64,000 nt of DNA from Pithys albifrons albifrons (GCF_047495875.1 NC_092461.1:43727601-43791600); one strand, 5' to 3'; positions 13,801 through 27,465 are shown, numbered from the stretch's first letter. The notes: a model not told the origin generated them from the letters alone. Numbers and translations are program-made.

Positions 13801-16520
13801 TATAGTAAACCTGGAGTATTAAATTTCCCATAGATATGAAATATGCAGATCACTTGCTTTTCATGTTTGCTTTTTTTTTTAACAAATACATTTTATCTAA
13901 AATTATTTAATGAAATATAGGGGATTTCAGTTTAAAAACAGGTATGCATTTTTCTTTTAAGGGTTTACAGTAATTTTTTTGTTTGTTTTTGATTTGGTTT
14001 TTTTTTTTTCTGGGAAATGTATGTTTTTAGTTCATTATTCTGTGCTGAATGCGCAGCATTTTCTTTTTAATTTGTTGATTTGTCTCAGGACTAAAGTAGC
14101 CTGAACTGTGGTCTCTTTTCAGACTCATTTTGGTATTGGAGGTTCATTTCTGGGAATGGAAAGGACTCAGGGCAGGGGAAGGGGCAGAGAGGCAAATCAA
14201 AGTGAAATAAGTTACTTTTGCACAGATTTTGGTCATAACTGAGTAAACCCACAACAGTCTGCCTGGTTTCCACTTGAATGTGCAAGTGATGGGGCCATTA
14301 ATTTAACAGGTTCTTAGAACTCAAGGCCAGGGGAGAAATGTGATAATTTCTGGCTTTGTGTGTTCAGCAGATTAATTTACACTCAGAAATTCCTATATGA
14401 AGCCAAATGGCTTTGATTAGACTTGGAGATTCTAATCATCAAAATATTACACAGCTGAGCCACAGCAAACTATGAGTGAGACAGAAGTTCCACCAACTTC
14501 TGATGAGATACTTCAAGATGATTGCATCTTGCCCAGGATTCAGTAGATAAAAAAAAAAAATCTCATGAAAGTACTACCAAATTGAACAGACCAGCAGTTT
14601 CTCTGTTTTTCTGATGGCAAAAATGACTGAACCTGAGAGAAAGACTCATTAGCCATTCATCTGGAACAAACGTTCTTCTTCTGCAGAACAGGGACCACCC
14701 TTCCCAATCTTTCAGCTCTCGGTAAAGACAGACACGTGAGAGGTAGTAATAGTGCAAAGTAATGCAAAGATTGAATACTTCTGAACATCTGCACATTATT
14801 AAGAGAAACAAAAAACCTCAAAAGACAAAACAAAGCAAAATGACAACAAAATCCCCCAAACTAAACAAAAAAAGAGAGAAAAGAAAAAGAGAAAAAAAAA
14901 CCCCAAAAACAGACCCAAAAAATTCCTTTCACATCCTGACTTTTATAGAAAACCATGAAAACCAGGTTGGTTTTAGACCTATGTCACAATTTCCATAATT
15001 TCTACAGACATTTAAACACTAATGGAGTCTCTTTTCAAAAAACGGAGTTTCAATGTTATCTGTCCCACTCCCTCAAAGAAATCTCAGATCCCAAAGTAAT
15101 AAACTAGTAAATCCTTGTGATTCCTTCTATAGAACTGCATAATATGTTGAGACAGTTTGTCTAAATTCAAAATGGATGCTCCCTGATTGTGGAAAACCTT
15201 TGCCAAATATGTTTTACGTCAACAAGTAAATGCATACAGTTATTAAGGCACTCATCCACTTCCTATTTTATAAGCTGATTAACTGGAGATTCTGGAGACA
15301 CTGAAGTTTCCCGTGCTAAACCTGACTTTTGCATGATATTCATGGCCTGGTTTTGGGCTCACTCAAGCTGGATTTCTTCAGATTCCCATTGTTGCACATG
15401 GTGTGGAAGTAGAGCCCCGAATTTCAATACATTCCTGCATCATTCATGATGTGGTTGGATGCAACCATCTGCTAGACTTTGAGTGGCAGTACCAGCATCA
15501 CTCTCAGGTTCAAAGAAGTCACAGTTAAAGACAATGCCATGAGGTCTGTATAAGACCTCTATTAGAGACCAAACTAGTATGACAAGTCAACTATTAGTTT
15601 TCTGTCCTTTCTTTACACATTATATGACAAAAAGAAATAACTATTATCAATTCCCTAGGCTATCTTACACTTCCTGTCTCAAGCAAAGTTCTTGCTCTGC
15701 CACAGTGCTAACAGCATGGAGGACCACATTTCTGTGCTTAAGCCTGTACTAGGGCTTCACTTTATTCACAGTTATAGACAAAGCCTTTCATTTCTTCCTG
15801 TCCTCTATTAGAAGTCATCAAAGAATGTCTACTTTTCTGTGTTTCCCTTCCCTCGGACCAGTCTGGTAAGACCTGCTCTTTACTTTCAGGCCTTGCAAAC
15901 AGCCAGCAAACTTCTGGAAAAAAATATCTGGTATTTCCCTCTGAGCCACATGATAATTCTATTACTAATCTGCGGTGCATATTCTTGAGGTATAGGGGAA
16001 CTTTTAAATAGAAATGATGATAATATAGCCAGTGGCACTGAAGCCAGAAATAGTTTAAAATGCAGATTGGATTCAGTGGTAATAGCATTAGGGATATGAT
16101 GACACTAGAGTTTTATAATGTCCTTATTCATATTATTATTCTTTTTGGAAATAGTCACATCACCTTGGGAGTCTCCACAAGGAGAGAAGTTAATGGAGCT
16201 ATGGGACAACTTTGGATGCATCTGAATTTACCAAATAGGAACTGCAAATTATTACAACAGATACAATAGCAAAGTTTTTTACTCTTTGGGACAAAAGAAA
16301 AAATAAAAAGGGCCAAAATGTGTGGCATTAGAAGCAACGTATCTTAAAATCAAAACTTTTATTTTCTGGCAGTTTTTATAAATCATTCACATATATGCAA
16401 TCACAACATTTTATGGTTTTGGGAGAACTTCTGAATGTACTTTTGTCAAATGAGAGCTTACAACTTAAATGTGTCACATTTTGTGGATTGTAATGCAGTA
16501 TTGTGCTGGAAGTGTCATAA
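10872..16520. other. AT-rich noncoding DNA
   Basis: No gene or confident transposon is visible. The longest open frame is 108 codons (15762-16088, -), with no family resemblance and no good splice context. Low-complexity stretches include T-runs at 13869-13880 and 13999-14010, and an A/purine-rich tract at about 14800-14910. Confidence 0.55.
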
Positions 16521-16521
16521 T

Positions 16522-16583
16522 TATTCTATTCTATTCTATTCTATTCTATTCTATTCTATTCTATTCTATTCTATTCTATTCTA
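16522..16583. repeat. (ATTCT)n microsatellite
   Basis: About twelve near-perfect tandem copies of the pentamer ATTCT run from TTATTCTATTC to a degenerate CTAATTTAATC edge. The purity of the array suggests recent slippage and probable length polymorphism. Confidence 0.97.
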
Positions 16584-19144
16584 ATTTAATCTGTTTTTAA
16601 GAAATCTATCCATTTAACCTTTTCTTAAGCTGTGTAACCACTCCAGCTAGGGAGCTATAGAGGATGCAGATCATATGAATGTAACAAAAGTGTGAGTGGG
16701 TTTAGGGATGTAATTTTACACTCTTCTATAAAGGTTGTAAGAGCTCCCTGCTCCTAATAGTATCCCATCTCAGAAGGAAAGCAGCACTCTCTGTTCCCCA
16801 TTCTGGTTGTTCCCAGTATGTGACTACTGAGCCACATGCTCTTCTGATCAGGATAGGCACATTTTGGCACGTTTTGTTATGTTGTATGATATGACACAGG
16901 AATGTGATAGCAGAAGGGTTACCAGGTAAGTAAAAATTTTGGTATCTGGTGGTTGAGATAAAAAAGACTCATAACTCCTTCTCCCTATAGAAATCTTTGG
17001 TACAAGAAGAAACAGTTGGTCTGAATAAAAGCATTAGCCAAGGGTAGATTGTGCTAATAATCACTACAGAGTCAGTACTAAAAAGGAATAATCATCACTG
17101 GAAGTTGTTAAGGATTAAAATGAAATCACTGTGAGGTACAAGCAGAAAATGAAGATGTGTGGGATCAGTTCCTCCTCATGTAGCTTTCCTGCTGTGAAAG
17201 AGAAACCTGAGTGGTTTTTGCAGTTGTGATATCTACCTGTGATGGACTACATGTGGGAACATGAAAATCACTTGATGGTTTCATGAGTTTATTGTAAAAA
17301 GTGAAATTACTAAATCACAATAGTCATATTCTAATGTTTTTCTCATGTCTTCTTGTGACCCTGATGATGATTTCAGGGCATAATTTTCTTATGGGTATTT
17401 CTCAGCTGCTTCAAGATTACCCTCTGGCCTTGTAATGGCACCACTGACATGTCCTTTCAGACACAATGTAGTTCAAGAGATCACTGTCAAATTCCCTATT
17501 GCCAGAGTAATAGTTTCACCATCAACATCTTTCAATTCTCAACTCATGACATGAGATTAGTTGCCTCGCTTTCTTTCATGCACAGGTATTGGAAGAGTCA
17601 AAAAAGATTGTAAAAGTAAATTAAAACAGACTGCACTGTGATTGCACTTCTACTATACATATTCCTTCATTTCAAGAAAAGGAAATTCACATGCACTCTT
17701 TTCAAACATGCTGAACATACCATAAATGCTACTTAACTTCAGCTAGCAGTACAAGAGGGCTAGCAGGTCGTTCATATTCTTTTATGGCAGTGATTCCTCA
17801 AAGTATACAAGTCACTTAAAAAACAAGTCATTAAAACCTTTCTTTGCATACATAATATATAAGCAACACCATCTTTCTGTATTGCTTTATAAATATCTTT
17901 TCTGTATTTAATGCCTGCATTGAGCATGCTGTTGCTTCCTGGCTATTTGGATTAGGGACTGACTAAGGTTTTAGCTCCTTGCTATGTTAGTTTAAAACAG
18001 ACTCATAGTCTTCATTTTTGTTAAGCAGCTGTTTGCCAAACAGTGGTTCACAGTATCTGTTTGCACTAGTGCATGGACTCAGGACAGGTGTTTGTATGTA
18101 TAAGCCTAAGAGGGGTTCCAGCAAAAGTTATTGACATGTGTGCACACTCAAGTATTTTTGCTGCTGCTGCTAAGAAATACCTTTTTTTTTTTTTAAACCT
18201 CAGCAAAGTCAGGGAACTTCTAAATGATGGAGAAGAAATAAATCTTTTCTATTAAACAGAATATGTGGAACTAGCTGGATTAAAATGATTCAAAAATTAA
18301 TTATTTGAACATGAAGATCTTTACAAGGCTATGAATTTGCATCACCAATAGTAATTTTTGAGAGAATTAAAGTCGGTTGGGTTTTTTTTTTAATTTTGTG
18401 TTGCCAACAAAAAAAACCCCAAAGATTTTTAAAAATACAGTCAAAACAACTTCTTGCCCACTAAGAACAAAAGCACTCATGTTGTCCAAGCAAGTTCTGA
18501 AAGAGTCATTGATTTTTTAGGGTGCGGAAATTCTAAGCAAGTCTAAATGTATTGCCAGTCAGATCTTTGTACAAGCTTGTGGTAAATGTTGCACACTAGC
18601 CTCCAGCCACAGACCTCTAAAACCCTTCTCAGCACAAGGGAAGGAAACATCTGCATTGCTAAGTAACTCTGTGAAAACTACCATGTGAAACAGCTGGAGA
18701 GAACAGAGTGTGTATAATGAAAATGAATTAGTCAGCAAAGAAACTCAACAAAGGTTAAGAAAGCAACCTTTAATTAACAAAATGTCTTAATAACTTCGAC
18801 AGTTATGCTGGTTTGAGTTTGTAGAGATTATGTGATTTTTAGTCTACAGAGAAGTCTTGAAAAGGGAAAGAAAAGGGAAGATTCCAGTTTTCCTTTCAAA
18901 TATGTATTATGACTTCATTGTATGAAGATCCTCAAAAACTGTGTGAAATCCTCCTGATCCATATACAATCAGCAGGCAAAAAACCTTCAAATTGCCTGCA
19001 ATCTGATTTGATAAGAAAGCTCTTTAATTTTACATTTAATAAAGGAGTGGATAGCTAGAAATCTTTTGTTAACAATATTAACAGCCAGTACTAATGCTTG
19101 GAATTCTCTTACAACAGATTAGGAATTTTTTCATAAGAATTAAC
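16584..19144. other. AT-rich noncoding DNA
   Basis: No gene or recognisable repeat. The longest open frame is 60 codons. T-runs lie at 18181-18194 and 18384-18392. Confidence 0.55.
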
Positions 19145-19168
19145 TGTCTATCTATCTATCTGTCTATC

Positions 19169-19230
<62 letters not shown>
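19145..19230. repeat. (ATCT)n microsatellite
   Basis: A tetranucleotide ATCT array of about 20 units has one early interruption (CTGTCTATC, near 19160-19169), then roughly 14 uninterrupted units, decaying into CTTTCTTTTTGCAG on the right. A long pure core like this is usually length-variable between individuals. Confidence 0.97.
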
Positions 19231-19234
<4 letters not shown>

Positions 19235-21707
19235 TTGCAGTTTGGGATAAAGTCCTGATTCATCTACAGCCATATTGCATAGCTGTGAAAGGAGTACTTT
19301 TATACAAATGGTGGTACTCTCACAATCCAAGAACATTTGGTATAGCTCAAGGGATAATTCCTATGACTCATGGCACAACTAAACAGACCAAATTAAACCA
19401 GACCATGACACAATTAAAACAGACCAAATGGGCAAGTGGGGTTGTTCTGTACCATCACCTAGAAATGAGGGCTGCAACCACTACAGCTTTGTACTTTGTG
19501 TCTTCTTATTTGCACCCTTTTGTAGTGTTAGTGTGGCATAAGCCAGTGGTTAAATGCCAGACTTGGGCTGCAGGAAGAAGCTCTGCAGTCGTTTAAGTGA
19601 GGGACTTAGTATACTTGACAAAGATCAGGGCATTATTGTTTTTATTGTTATTATTGTTGTTGGCATTAGTCTGTCAAATTCTAACTACATATTAGTTAAT
19701 TATTGTTCTATGGGTCATGATAAATAAAATGACAATACCTTAATTATTAATCTGCAAAATATATGGTATTAACCTGGAAAATGTGTTACATTGATAATGA
19801 GTTAGCTAGATGACATGTTGGTAAGATCAAATTTTCTAGTTTTTTCTGCAAATACTGCTTTTTGAGTAAGATAAGTAAAATTAAAAATATTTTGCTTTCA
19901 ATAGATTCATTAGGCAACATAAACGCCAAAAATGAATACTGCCTAGGTGACATTCTTTGGTACCTCTCACCATTAACTTCGAGCAGTATAAGATAACATA
20001 GACAGGCCTACAGGATGAGGAGTCGAAAATGTATCAATGTAGAAGAGGGAAAATGAGACGTATCTGAAGAACTAGTTCTGGAGTGTAGGAGGAAAAGATT
20101 TACTGTAAAATATCTACAAAGTAAGTATTGGCAAAGTATTATCAAAAATATTCAATCACCTTTAAAAACATATGTTTTCTCCCCTTGGACATCAGCCAGT
20201 GACCAGGGCAAGTATGGACCCCTCAGAAGAGTTAAACCTGCTAATGTCTACAGTGTTTATCCTACATATTATTACAAAATGTTCCTTTGTACGGTAACAA
20301 TTTCCTGAAATGCTTCCTGTAATTACAGTTTGTGTTAGAGAAGTTTATCTTATAAAGACAAAAGATAAGGGCTATTTCAGCAAAATGGAACACTTTATGA
20401 ATAGTGGAGGTTTTAATCTTATCTCCCCCTTCCAACTGCTGTTGGAATTCAGCTGTCAAAGTGAAGGGGCCTCACTTTCGTCTTTCTTTACCTTCCAACC
20501 CCAAACTATATATGAACTCCCCATTTTAACAGAATAGTAAAATAAGCTTTATGTTTATACAGCTCTTTTAGATATAAAATTCCTAGTACCAGTAAAATTT
20601 CTCTGGAGCAGAGGCAAGTCACCCTTACATATGGAAAGCTTAGTAAAAAGTTAGCTCCTAAGAGAGCATATAGACAGTAGATTATAATACTATGTAAAAA
20701 GCTCGTATTTATGTTCTGCATACAAATGGACATTCATATATTCCTTAGGCTCATAATTTCATCATATTTCCACTTCTGTTCCCTAGGAATGGTGAGCATT
20801 TGGGTGATATTATCTGGAAATCCATCATGCAAATTTGGTTATTTTTGATGCATTTTTCTGCAGCAGCTCTCAATAAAATGAAAATGCCTTGTGGCTTATC
20901 CATGCTTAAGTCTGAGGTTCCCACTGGATGGTGTTACACTTTTATGGGAAGATGTGGCAGTTTATTCAAAGATGGATAAATTTCCTACCCTGATCATGTA
21001 AGTGCCACTCATACAGTACACATAAAATTCATGTTTGGATCCAGAAAATGCCATTCATAGAACTTATGGCACCTCAAGTCCAGAGCAATATCATATTTTT
21101 CTGAAGAAAGTGATTTTGCTACATTTATACAGTCCAGCAGGCTTTGCCCAATAATTGTTAGCCATTCTATTTCTACAGAAATAAATAGCCGATGTTGGGT
21201 CTGGCCTTCTTACAGTCTGGGAAGATGATCTGAACAAAACATATATATATATTTGTATTCCATGTTGTGATAGAGGGTATGCCTGAAAAATATTATTATG
21301 ATGGAAATTCTGCTAAACTTTTCCAGATGAATATCTTGTTTATCAATTTGTAGATACCTATCTTGAAGTACCGTTCTGAAAGCAAGAGTCACCATATTTG
21401 CACAGATAGTCCATGCAGATGCTGAGGTCTTGATCTTTCCTTGAGAATTCTAGATAATTAAGATATGTGTCTTTGTGACCTGCCAGTTCTGATGTTCATA
21501 ACAGGGCTGTTTATTGGTTAGTTAAAAAGTCTTTTCATTTGCTGTCTGGTCTGCATTTTCAGTATTGCTCATGGACACAACTGTTTGGGTTAAAGGTGAA
21601 CTAGAGACTATGATTCTACTGATATGAAATATTTCCTCAAAGAACTTAAGTCCACACTGAGAAGAATTAAACTAATACAATATAATAGCATGCAAATATA
21701 AAATATG
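19231..21707. other. AT-rich noncoding DNA
   Basis: No supported gene. A 103-codon frame at 19285-19596 (+) begins right after the microsatellite and a TTTCTTTTTGCAG acceptor-like sequence. It has no domain I recognise and its residue content looks like chance translation. A short ATATAT run is at 21239-21252. Confidence 0.5.
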
Positions 21708-22000
21708 TCACAGAATCATGGAATATGCTGAGTTGGAAGGAAGGGACTCACAAGGATCATTGAGTCCCACTCCTGGCACTGCAAGGGACCATCCCCAAGA
21801 GTCACATCATGTGCCCAAGAGTATCGTCCAAACACTTCTTGAACTCTGTCAGGCTTGGTGCTGTGACACCTTCCCTGGGGAGCCTGTTCAGTGCTCAACC
21901 ACCCTCTGGGTAAACAACCTTTTTCTAATATTCAGCCTAAACCTCTCCAGACAAAACTTCAGGCCGCTCCCTTTAGTTCTGTTGCTGGTTACCAAAGGAA
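21708..22000 (-). repeat. CR1 LINE 3' end
   Basis: Read on the minus strand, this ends with the CR1 tail (plus strand begins TCACAGAATCATGGAATATG). Next come the GAGTTGGAAGGAAGGGACTC block, GTCCAAACACTTCTTGAACT, CCTGTTCAGTGCTC and the AACCTTTTTCTAATATTCAG segment. This is the last part of ORF2 plus the 3' UTR of an avian CR1. It is truncated near 22000 and carries many point changes. Confidence 0.9.
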
Positions 22001-23529
22001 CTGGGAAAAATTACTTTCAGATATAAACATAAGCCACGTATCCTTGTTAAGTGTATTGAGCATCAAGGATTACTATATTATTGTTTCTTAGATAGTTGGA
22101 AGTATTTATTTAAAATGTACCTGTAAGGATAGGTGGTGTGGACTACTATCCATAAGTATTACTTAATTCATAATGAATGCCTTATTCATCATATCTGTTA
22201 CACACATATTCCCAGTAAGAGCAGCTTAGGTTCTTATTAATTGGTAAATGAAACATTCATTAAATAGCTAATTTTACTTGATTGGTCAACACAATATTAT
22301 GGCTGATGACAAGCCAAGTACCAAAATTTATTTATTTAATTTAAGCTAATGAAGATCTAAAGGTTAATCTATTTATACTTCTAATGTTTCTGCTTAAAAA
22401 AAAAAGTGGTAAATATTTGTTAAATAGTCCCATGCTTGAAAGTAAGTGTATGTGAAAAAATAATAAAATCAATTATTCTTTTATAGACCTGTATACTAGT
22501 TATAAAAGAATGAATGTCTTGTTTATTTTTTACCAACAATCAGAAAGAAAAATGGTAATTTTGTGATGCTGCCTGCTGTCAAGGCAAGAGCTCTTGAGGG
22601 CCAGATTTTATGTTTTCATCCAGATTGATTAAATAGCTTGGTACACAGCTGCTTCATGCTTGATGAGAGGGAGAAAGGTTTCCCCCCAGCTAGCCACAAA
22701 AAAGAGGTATGTTTATTTAGAAGCATCTGCTAATGCAACAACCATAGCATGGGCAAATATAGAAAATAAGACTAGGAGATATCCTGAGACTGAATGCACT
22801 GAGAGTCATGTTAGGGATTTCTCTAGTATGTTCTTACGGGACTGAAGTATTCAACAGCCATGTCAGGCAGTCTGCTCAAGTGCTTCCCTTCCTTGCCTTT
22901 CCCCAGTACCTGAATCTTACCTTTCATATTGCAACTTAATCTCATTATTTTTTCCATATCCACCAAAGACTTAGAGAAAATGCAGAGGCAAAACAACTTA
23001 GGTTTCTCAGTGTTTCCTTATGTAAGAACTTTTCCACATTTCTGAGCATTCTCACTTTTCCACATTTCTGAGTATTCTTACTATCCTTTCAATCTCTCCT
23101 CTTGGTGGTCTATAGGTCTCTCATTTTTGAGTTTCTTAAGAAATAACAATTGTCCAGTGCAGAAATATAGAAATTATTTCTATATTTTCCATTTGTTCTG
23201 CAATTCTTTGCAAATACTTGCATCTGATTCTGAAGGATTGCTAGGTTAGTCACTCTCTATAGTTTTCAAATGGAAGCTTCTTAAATGAAAAAGGCTTCAT
23301 CTCACTTAAATTTTGCCTTTTTAATGATCTTTAACCTATGGTAGTTGCCTAGAATCCCTGCTTAGTCACTGTAAATAAAGCCTCTGACTAAGAGAGACAA
23401 TCCTAAGTCTCTAGTTTTTCATAGCTGCTTTCTAGCTAAGCTGAATTTGGATAGACTGCTCAAGGGCTAGTTGTTCTACTGAAACGGTGTTTTTGCAGCA
23501 ACATTTATCATTATTTGGATTGGTGAAAG
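22001..23529. other. AT-rich noncoding DNA
   Basis: No gene or transposon recognised. It holds an almost exact 26-bp tandem duplication at 23028-23079 (unit starts ACTTTTCCACATTTCTGAG). The longest open frame is 61 codons. Confidence 0.55.
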
Positions 23530-24440
23530 TGCTGGGTTGATGCTGGCTGGGTGCCAGGGTACCACCAAAGCTGCTCTACACTCCCCTTCTAAGCTGGAAA
23601 AGGTAGAGAGAATACAACAAAAAGCTCATGGGTCAGGAAGACATCACTCACCAGATATCATGATGGGCAAAACAGACAGTCTGGGAAAAAATGATAATTC
23701 AATTTACTGTCAGCTAAATTAGAGCAGGATAATTAGAAACAAACCTAAAACTTAAAAGACTTTCCTGCCACCTCTCCCTTCTTCAGCCTCACTGCTGTTT
23801 TTTTTCTACTTCCTCCCCCTCAGTGGCACAGGAGAAAAGGGATTGGAGTTTACAGTCAGTTCATCACGTATCTCTGAGTGTGTCTCCCACAGGGTCACAA
23901 GTCCTGCCAGCAAACCTGCTCCAGCATGAGCTCCTTTTTCCCTAGGTCCACAGGTCCTGTCAGGAGCTTGGTCAAGCACAGGCTTCTCACAGGTTCACAG
24001 TCTCCTCTGGGCATCCACCTGCTCCCCGATGGACCTCCATGGGCTGCAGGCGCACAGCTGCCTCACCACAGTGTGCACTGCAGACTGCAGGGGAATCTTT
24101 TCTCTGGTGCCTGGGGCACCCCCTCTCCCTCCCTCTGCATTGACCTTGGTGGCTACAGGGCTGTTTCTTTCAACTTTCTTAGTCCTCTCTTCTCTGTCTT
24201 CAATTTAATCCTGCACTATGACCGTCCTCTTCTTAAATATGTAATCATAGAGACACTATCACTGTGGATGATGGGCATGGGCTTGGCCTTGGACAGTGCT
24301 GGGTCTCTCTTGAAGCTGGCTGGCATTGGCTAAGGAATATATAGGGGAATCTTCTAACAGCTTTTCACAGAAGCTCCTCTAGCCACTCCTCTCCCCCCAC
24401 ACCCCTCAGCCAAAACCTTGCCATGCAAACCCTTGTACTC
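23530..24440 (-). mobile_element. Solo LTR, long avian ERV family (ERVL-like), copy 1
   Basis: The left edge TGCTGGGTTGATGCTGGCTG is the LTR 3' terminus read backwards, and the right edge lies near CCTTGCCATGCAAACCC, the LTR 5' terminus. A TATTTAAG box sits on the minus strand at about 24232-24239. The middle holds GC-rich quasi-repeats of the type CACAGGGTCACAAGTCCTGC. No internal retroviral sequence adjoins it, so it is called a solo LTR, although I could not find a clean target duplication. Compared with the copy at 38248-38875 it lacks about 190 bp near 23880. The family name is from memory; ERVL class is inferred. Confidence 0.75.
24232..24239 (-). promoter_or_regulatory. TATA box of minus-strand LTR
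   Basis: On the minus strand the sequence reads TATTTAAG, within the LTR at 23530-24440 and about 200 bp from its 5' edge, where an LTR promoter would be expected. Whether it is active cannot be seen from sequence. Confidence 0.5.
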
Positions 24441-24559
24441 AATGGATTATAAGGTTGGTGGTGATTTGCCTGGACCATGAGGCTCAGTGGCTTGTGATCA
24501 CCAGGACAAAGTATGACTGGCAGCCTCTCTTTTGTCAGTGAAAAGCCAATTGGAGCCAA

Positions 24560-25035
24560 TATCAATTTAACATGTTTGTTAATGAACAGATAAATGGGCT
24601 CGAAATCTGATTTAGAGATGATAAAAAAATAAGGGAGCAGTCAATAAGATGGAGGACAGGACTGCTATTCAGAGAGACCTCATCAGACTGGAGAAACTGA
24701 CTGAAAACTCAGAAGTTCAACAAAGTGCCAAATTCTGTCTTTTTGGAAGAAAAATCCTATGCACCAGTACAGGCTGCAGTCCAACTCATCAGAAAGTAGT
24801 TTTACAGGAAAAGAATTGAGATCCTGTTGCTAAAAAAGGCAACAGCTTTCTGGACAATTTGAGCCAGAATGAAGCCCACAGGTTGAAAGAAATAATTCCT
24901 CTGCTCTAATCAGCACTTGCAGGAACACATCTGGAGCACTGTGTCTACCTACACACCTCAGTGGATTATGTTTCCTCTAGAAGGGGCAGACGTTTAAGAG
25001 ATGGGGAAGAATGACCTCCATAATGTCCAAACTGC
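24560..25035 (+). repeat. CR1 LINE fragment, ORF2 3' half
   Basis: Plus-strand blocks follow CR1 ORF2 order downstream of the catalytic region: AACATGTTTGTTAATGAACA, then CAGAGAGACCTCATCAGACT, then GAAGTTCAACAAAGTGCCAA, then ATGCACCAGTACAGGCTGC, then the AACACATCTGGAGCACTGTG segment. The reading frame is broken many times. It starts about 120 bp beyond the preceding LTR, so the two insertions are nearly adjacent. It looks old. Confidence 0.8.
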
Positions 25036-26404
25036 AGATTTTGGCAGATACAGATTAAAAAATGTTTTTGCATACTATGAATGCTGTTACTGGTGTGGTG
25101 ATCGCTAACTTACATATTGCTTGCTTGCCTGTATTTCCCTCTCAAAAGGTACAAAATTCATTTATCAACAGATTTATACATTGATCAAGAATTATTTCTT
25201 CATTTGAATATTCATTCATAGCACAGAAGGGTTATCAGGTTGGAGATATATCATATGTGTTATCATGTAATTAAATACCCAACCACTTGGATAACTGTCT
25301 TATTCTAAATTCTGTGTTGCAGAGCTGAGTTGCATCAAATGCCCCAGTAGTATTTATTGGATAGATATTTTGAGATAGTTCTCACTCTTAGAACTTAGGT
25401 GAGAGGTTTAGAAATTCCTCTGTCCTGTCAAACAAAGTGTTTTTTCATTTTCATTAATTTCCTGAAATCAGATGATTTCATTATATTTTGTAGAGGAGAA
25501 AATTTCAGATCATTATCCAGCCATTGTTGTAGCTCTTGGCATTATTCTATGGTCCTTTTTGCTTTGTCTTTGAGGATTCTTCTTTCAGTATGACTTTGAT
25601 GAGAAAAATAACTGTGTTGTGAAATTCCACATGCAAGTTACTCCGAGTTTAGCATGGCTGGAAAGAAGACATTTTCAAAAGTAGTGATTGATACCCATAT
25701 ACAAAGCAGCTGTTATATATCTTTCTGAATTAAACATTTATAGAAATTTGGGGTTTGCCAGAATGCTCATATAAACCATGCATCAATTTAAGCATATTCA
25801 AGATCCAGCTCTACTCATGAACATGCATTAGATCAACCATGAGATTCTGCAGGAGTATAACTCAGCTCCACCTTGCTATTTTTGATGCCAAATCACGCTG
25901 AAATCACAGGGCTCAACAAAGGTCTCCTGGACAGAGTCAATCAAAGGCTGTTTAGTGATGCTGGGAATTCTGAGAGAATTAGGTTCCATCCATGAATTTT
26001 GTCATTTTTTGTAAAAATTTTAATTAAGACCAGTCAATTTTTTTGGTGGCAGAGAATAAATGCCTCACTTCCTGCTACACTTGCAATAAATCAATCAGCA
26101 GAGAAACTTATTGAAACAGTGGTATCACACCAAAATATGTTCCAGATGCACGTTATATTTTATCTGGCCGCACAGCCCTGCTGAGTATAAAAAGATCTGA
26201 TACAGACATAATCACTGAACACAAATGTAAAAGATAATTCATAGTATTGGCTGGGATTTGTAGGTGATATGTCCTATATTTTCTAAATACAGATGTGTTA
26301 TTCAACAGGTTAGATGAATCACATTCTAAAATTGCCTGGATGTACTCACTTCAAAAAGCTCCTGGGCACCCTGCAGCTCTGGTGCAGATGCTTTCCGTGT
26401 AGCT
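25036..26404. other. AT-rich noncoding DNA
   Basis: No gene or recognisable repeat. Open frames are at most 64 codons. Confidence 0.5.
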
Positions 26405-26475
26405 AAAAGAGGTTAAGAACCTAAGAACATAGGAAAATCACTCCATACTGGATCAGAATAAAGGTCTTTCTGCAA
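26405..26475 (+). repeat. Possible ancient CR1/L3-like LINE fragment
   Basis: The stretch around TAAGAACCTAAGAACATAGG, then CCATACTGGATCAGAATAAA, then GGTCTTTCTGC resembles the 3' region of an old CR1/L3-type LINE common in turtles and crocodilians. Only about 70 bp are recognisable. The orientation and class come from memory of that motif. Confidence 0.45.
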
Positions 26476-27465
26476 CAACAGCTGGAGCAATATACAAGAG
26501 GAATATAAAGATATAAGTGTAAAGCAAAAGTATTCTGATACTATAATACAGAGTATATACATTTTTATCTTTTTTTCCTCTATATTAGAAGTAAAGAATG
26601 CAAGCATAGAGTAAATATATTGAAATATTGCCTCTAAATATTCTTTTAGCATTTGCTAAACTGTGGCCTTGCAACTTCCTGAGTCATGGAGTCCTTTGTA
26701 TTTAAAACTCTGATGGCTTTGTCTGCAGTAAATTTTCCTAAATCTATCAAACTCAAGTAAAGCTTTAAGATTGTTAAGTGAGATATATCCTGACACAGTT
26801 GACCACAACACTTATACTGGATTATGCTGAATGCATAGATTTTTTGCTGTAAATCCACAGTATGTTTAAATAAAATACACATTCCATTTTTTTGGAACTT
26901 TGTCCCTGTTGTGATTAGGGAAAAGATACCTGTTTGTATTTTACAGCTTAAAATAAATATAGGCCTGAGGCAAAGTAAGAGTAAAAGGAGAATAGTTGTA
27001 GAAGTCATTACAGAGGACAAACTCTACGTGCTCTTGAATTAAATTAAAAATGGTTTTAGCCCTGGGAAAGAAAAATCACTCATTTGTCTAATGTAGCAAA
27101 TAAATGTTGCAGATGGTTCTAACTTCAGGAAAGGCATCTAGACAAATAAGGCATGACTCACATTTTTCCCTGTTTTATTCAATTTTTTATTTCATGTCAT
27201 GAAAGATTGCAAATGAATAACTGGTGCCACTAGAAAAACACATTATTGACTTTCTTTAACTTCCAATTGGGAAAAAATTGCTGAAAAAGAACTCTAATGT
27301 GATTTTTTACCATTTAGAATATTTTGAATGCTTTTGACCCAGTTAATACATTCTTTAAATTTTTATAGTTTATTGCCAGTCTGCTAAGTATTTTAGAAAG
27401 TTATTATTTTAATCTTTATTTATTATAAATTCATTTAACAGTGGAGAGTATTAATTCCTCCATAT
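26476..27465. other. AT-rich noncoding DNA
   Basis: A 124-codon minus-strand frame at 26646-27020 is the longest here. It has a hydrophobic leucine-rich start but no recognised family, no splice context and no supporting codon pattern, so I do not call a gene. Confidence 0.45.

Noticed and set aside
15762..16088. 108-codon minus-strand open frame
   Set aside because: No domain, no splice context and no start context of note. A frame of this length is expected by chance in 64 kb.
16522..19230. Microsatellites as CRISPR-like arrays
   Set aside because: Units are 4-5 bases with no spacers, in a vertebrate genome; they are simple tandem repeats.
26646..27020. 124-codon minus-strand open frame with a hydrophobic start
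   Set aside because: The leucine-rich start could pass for a signal peptide, but the rest is AT-driven composition with no family resemblance or flanking gene structure.
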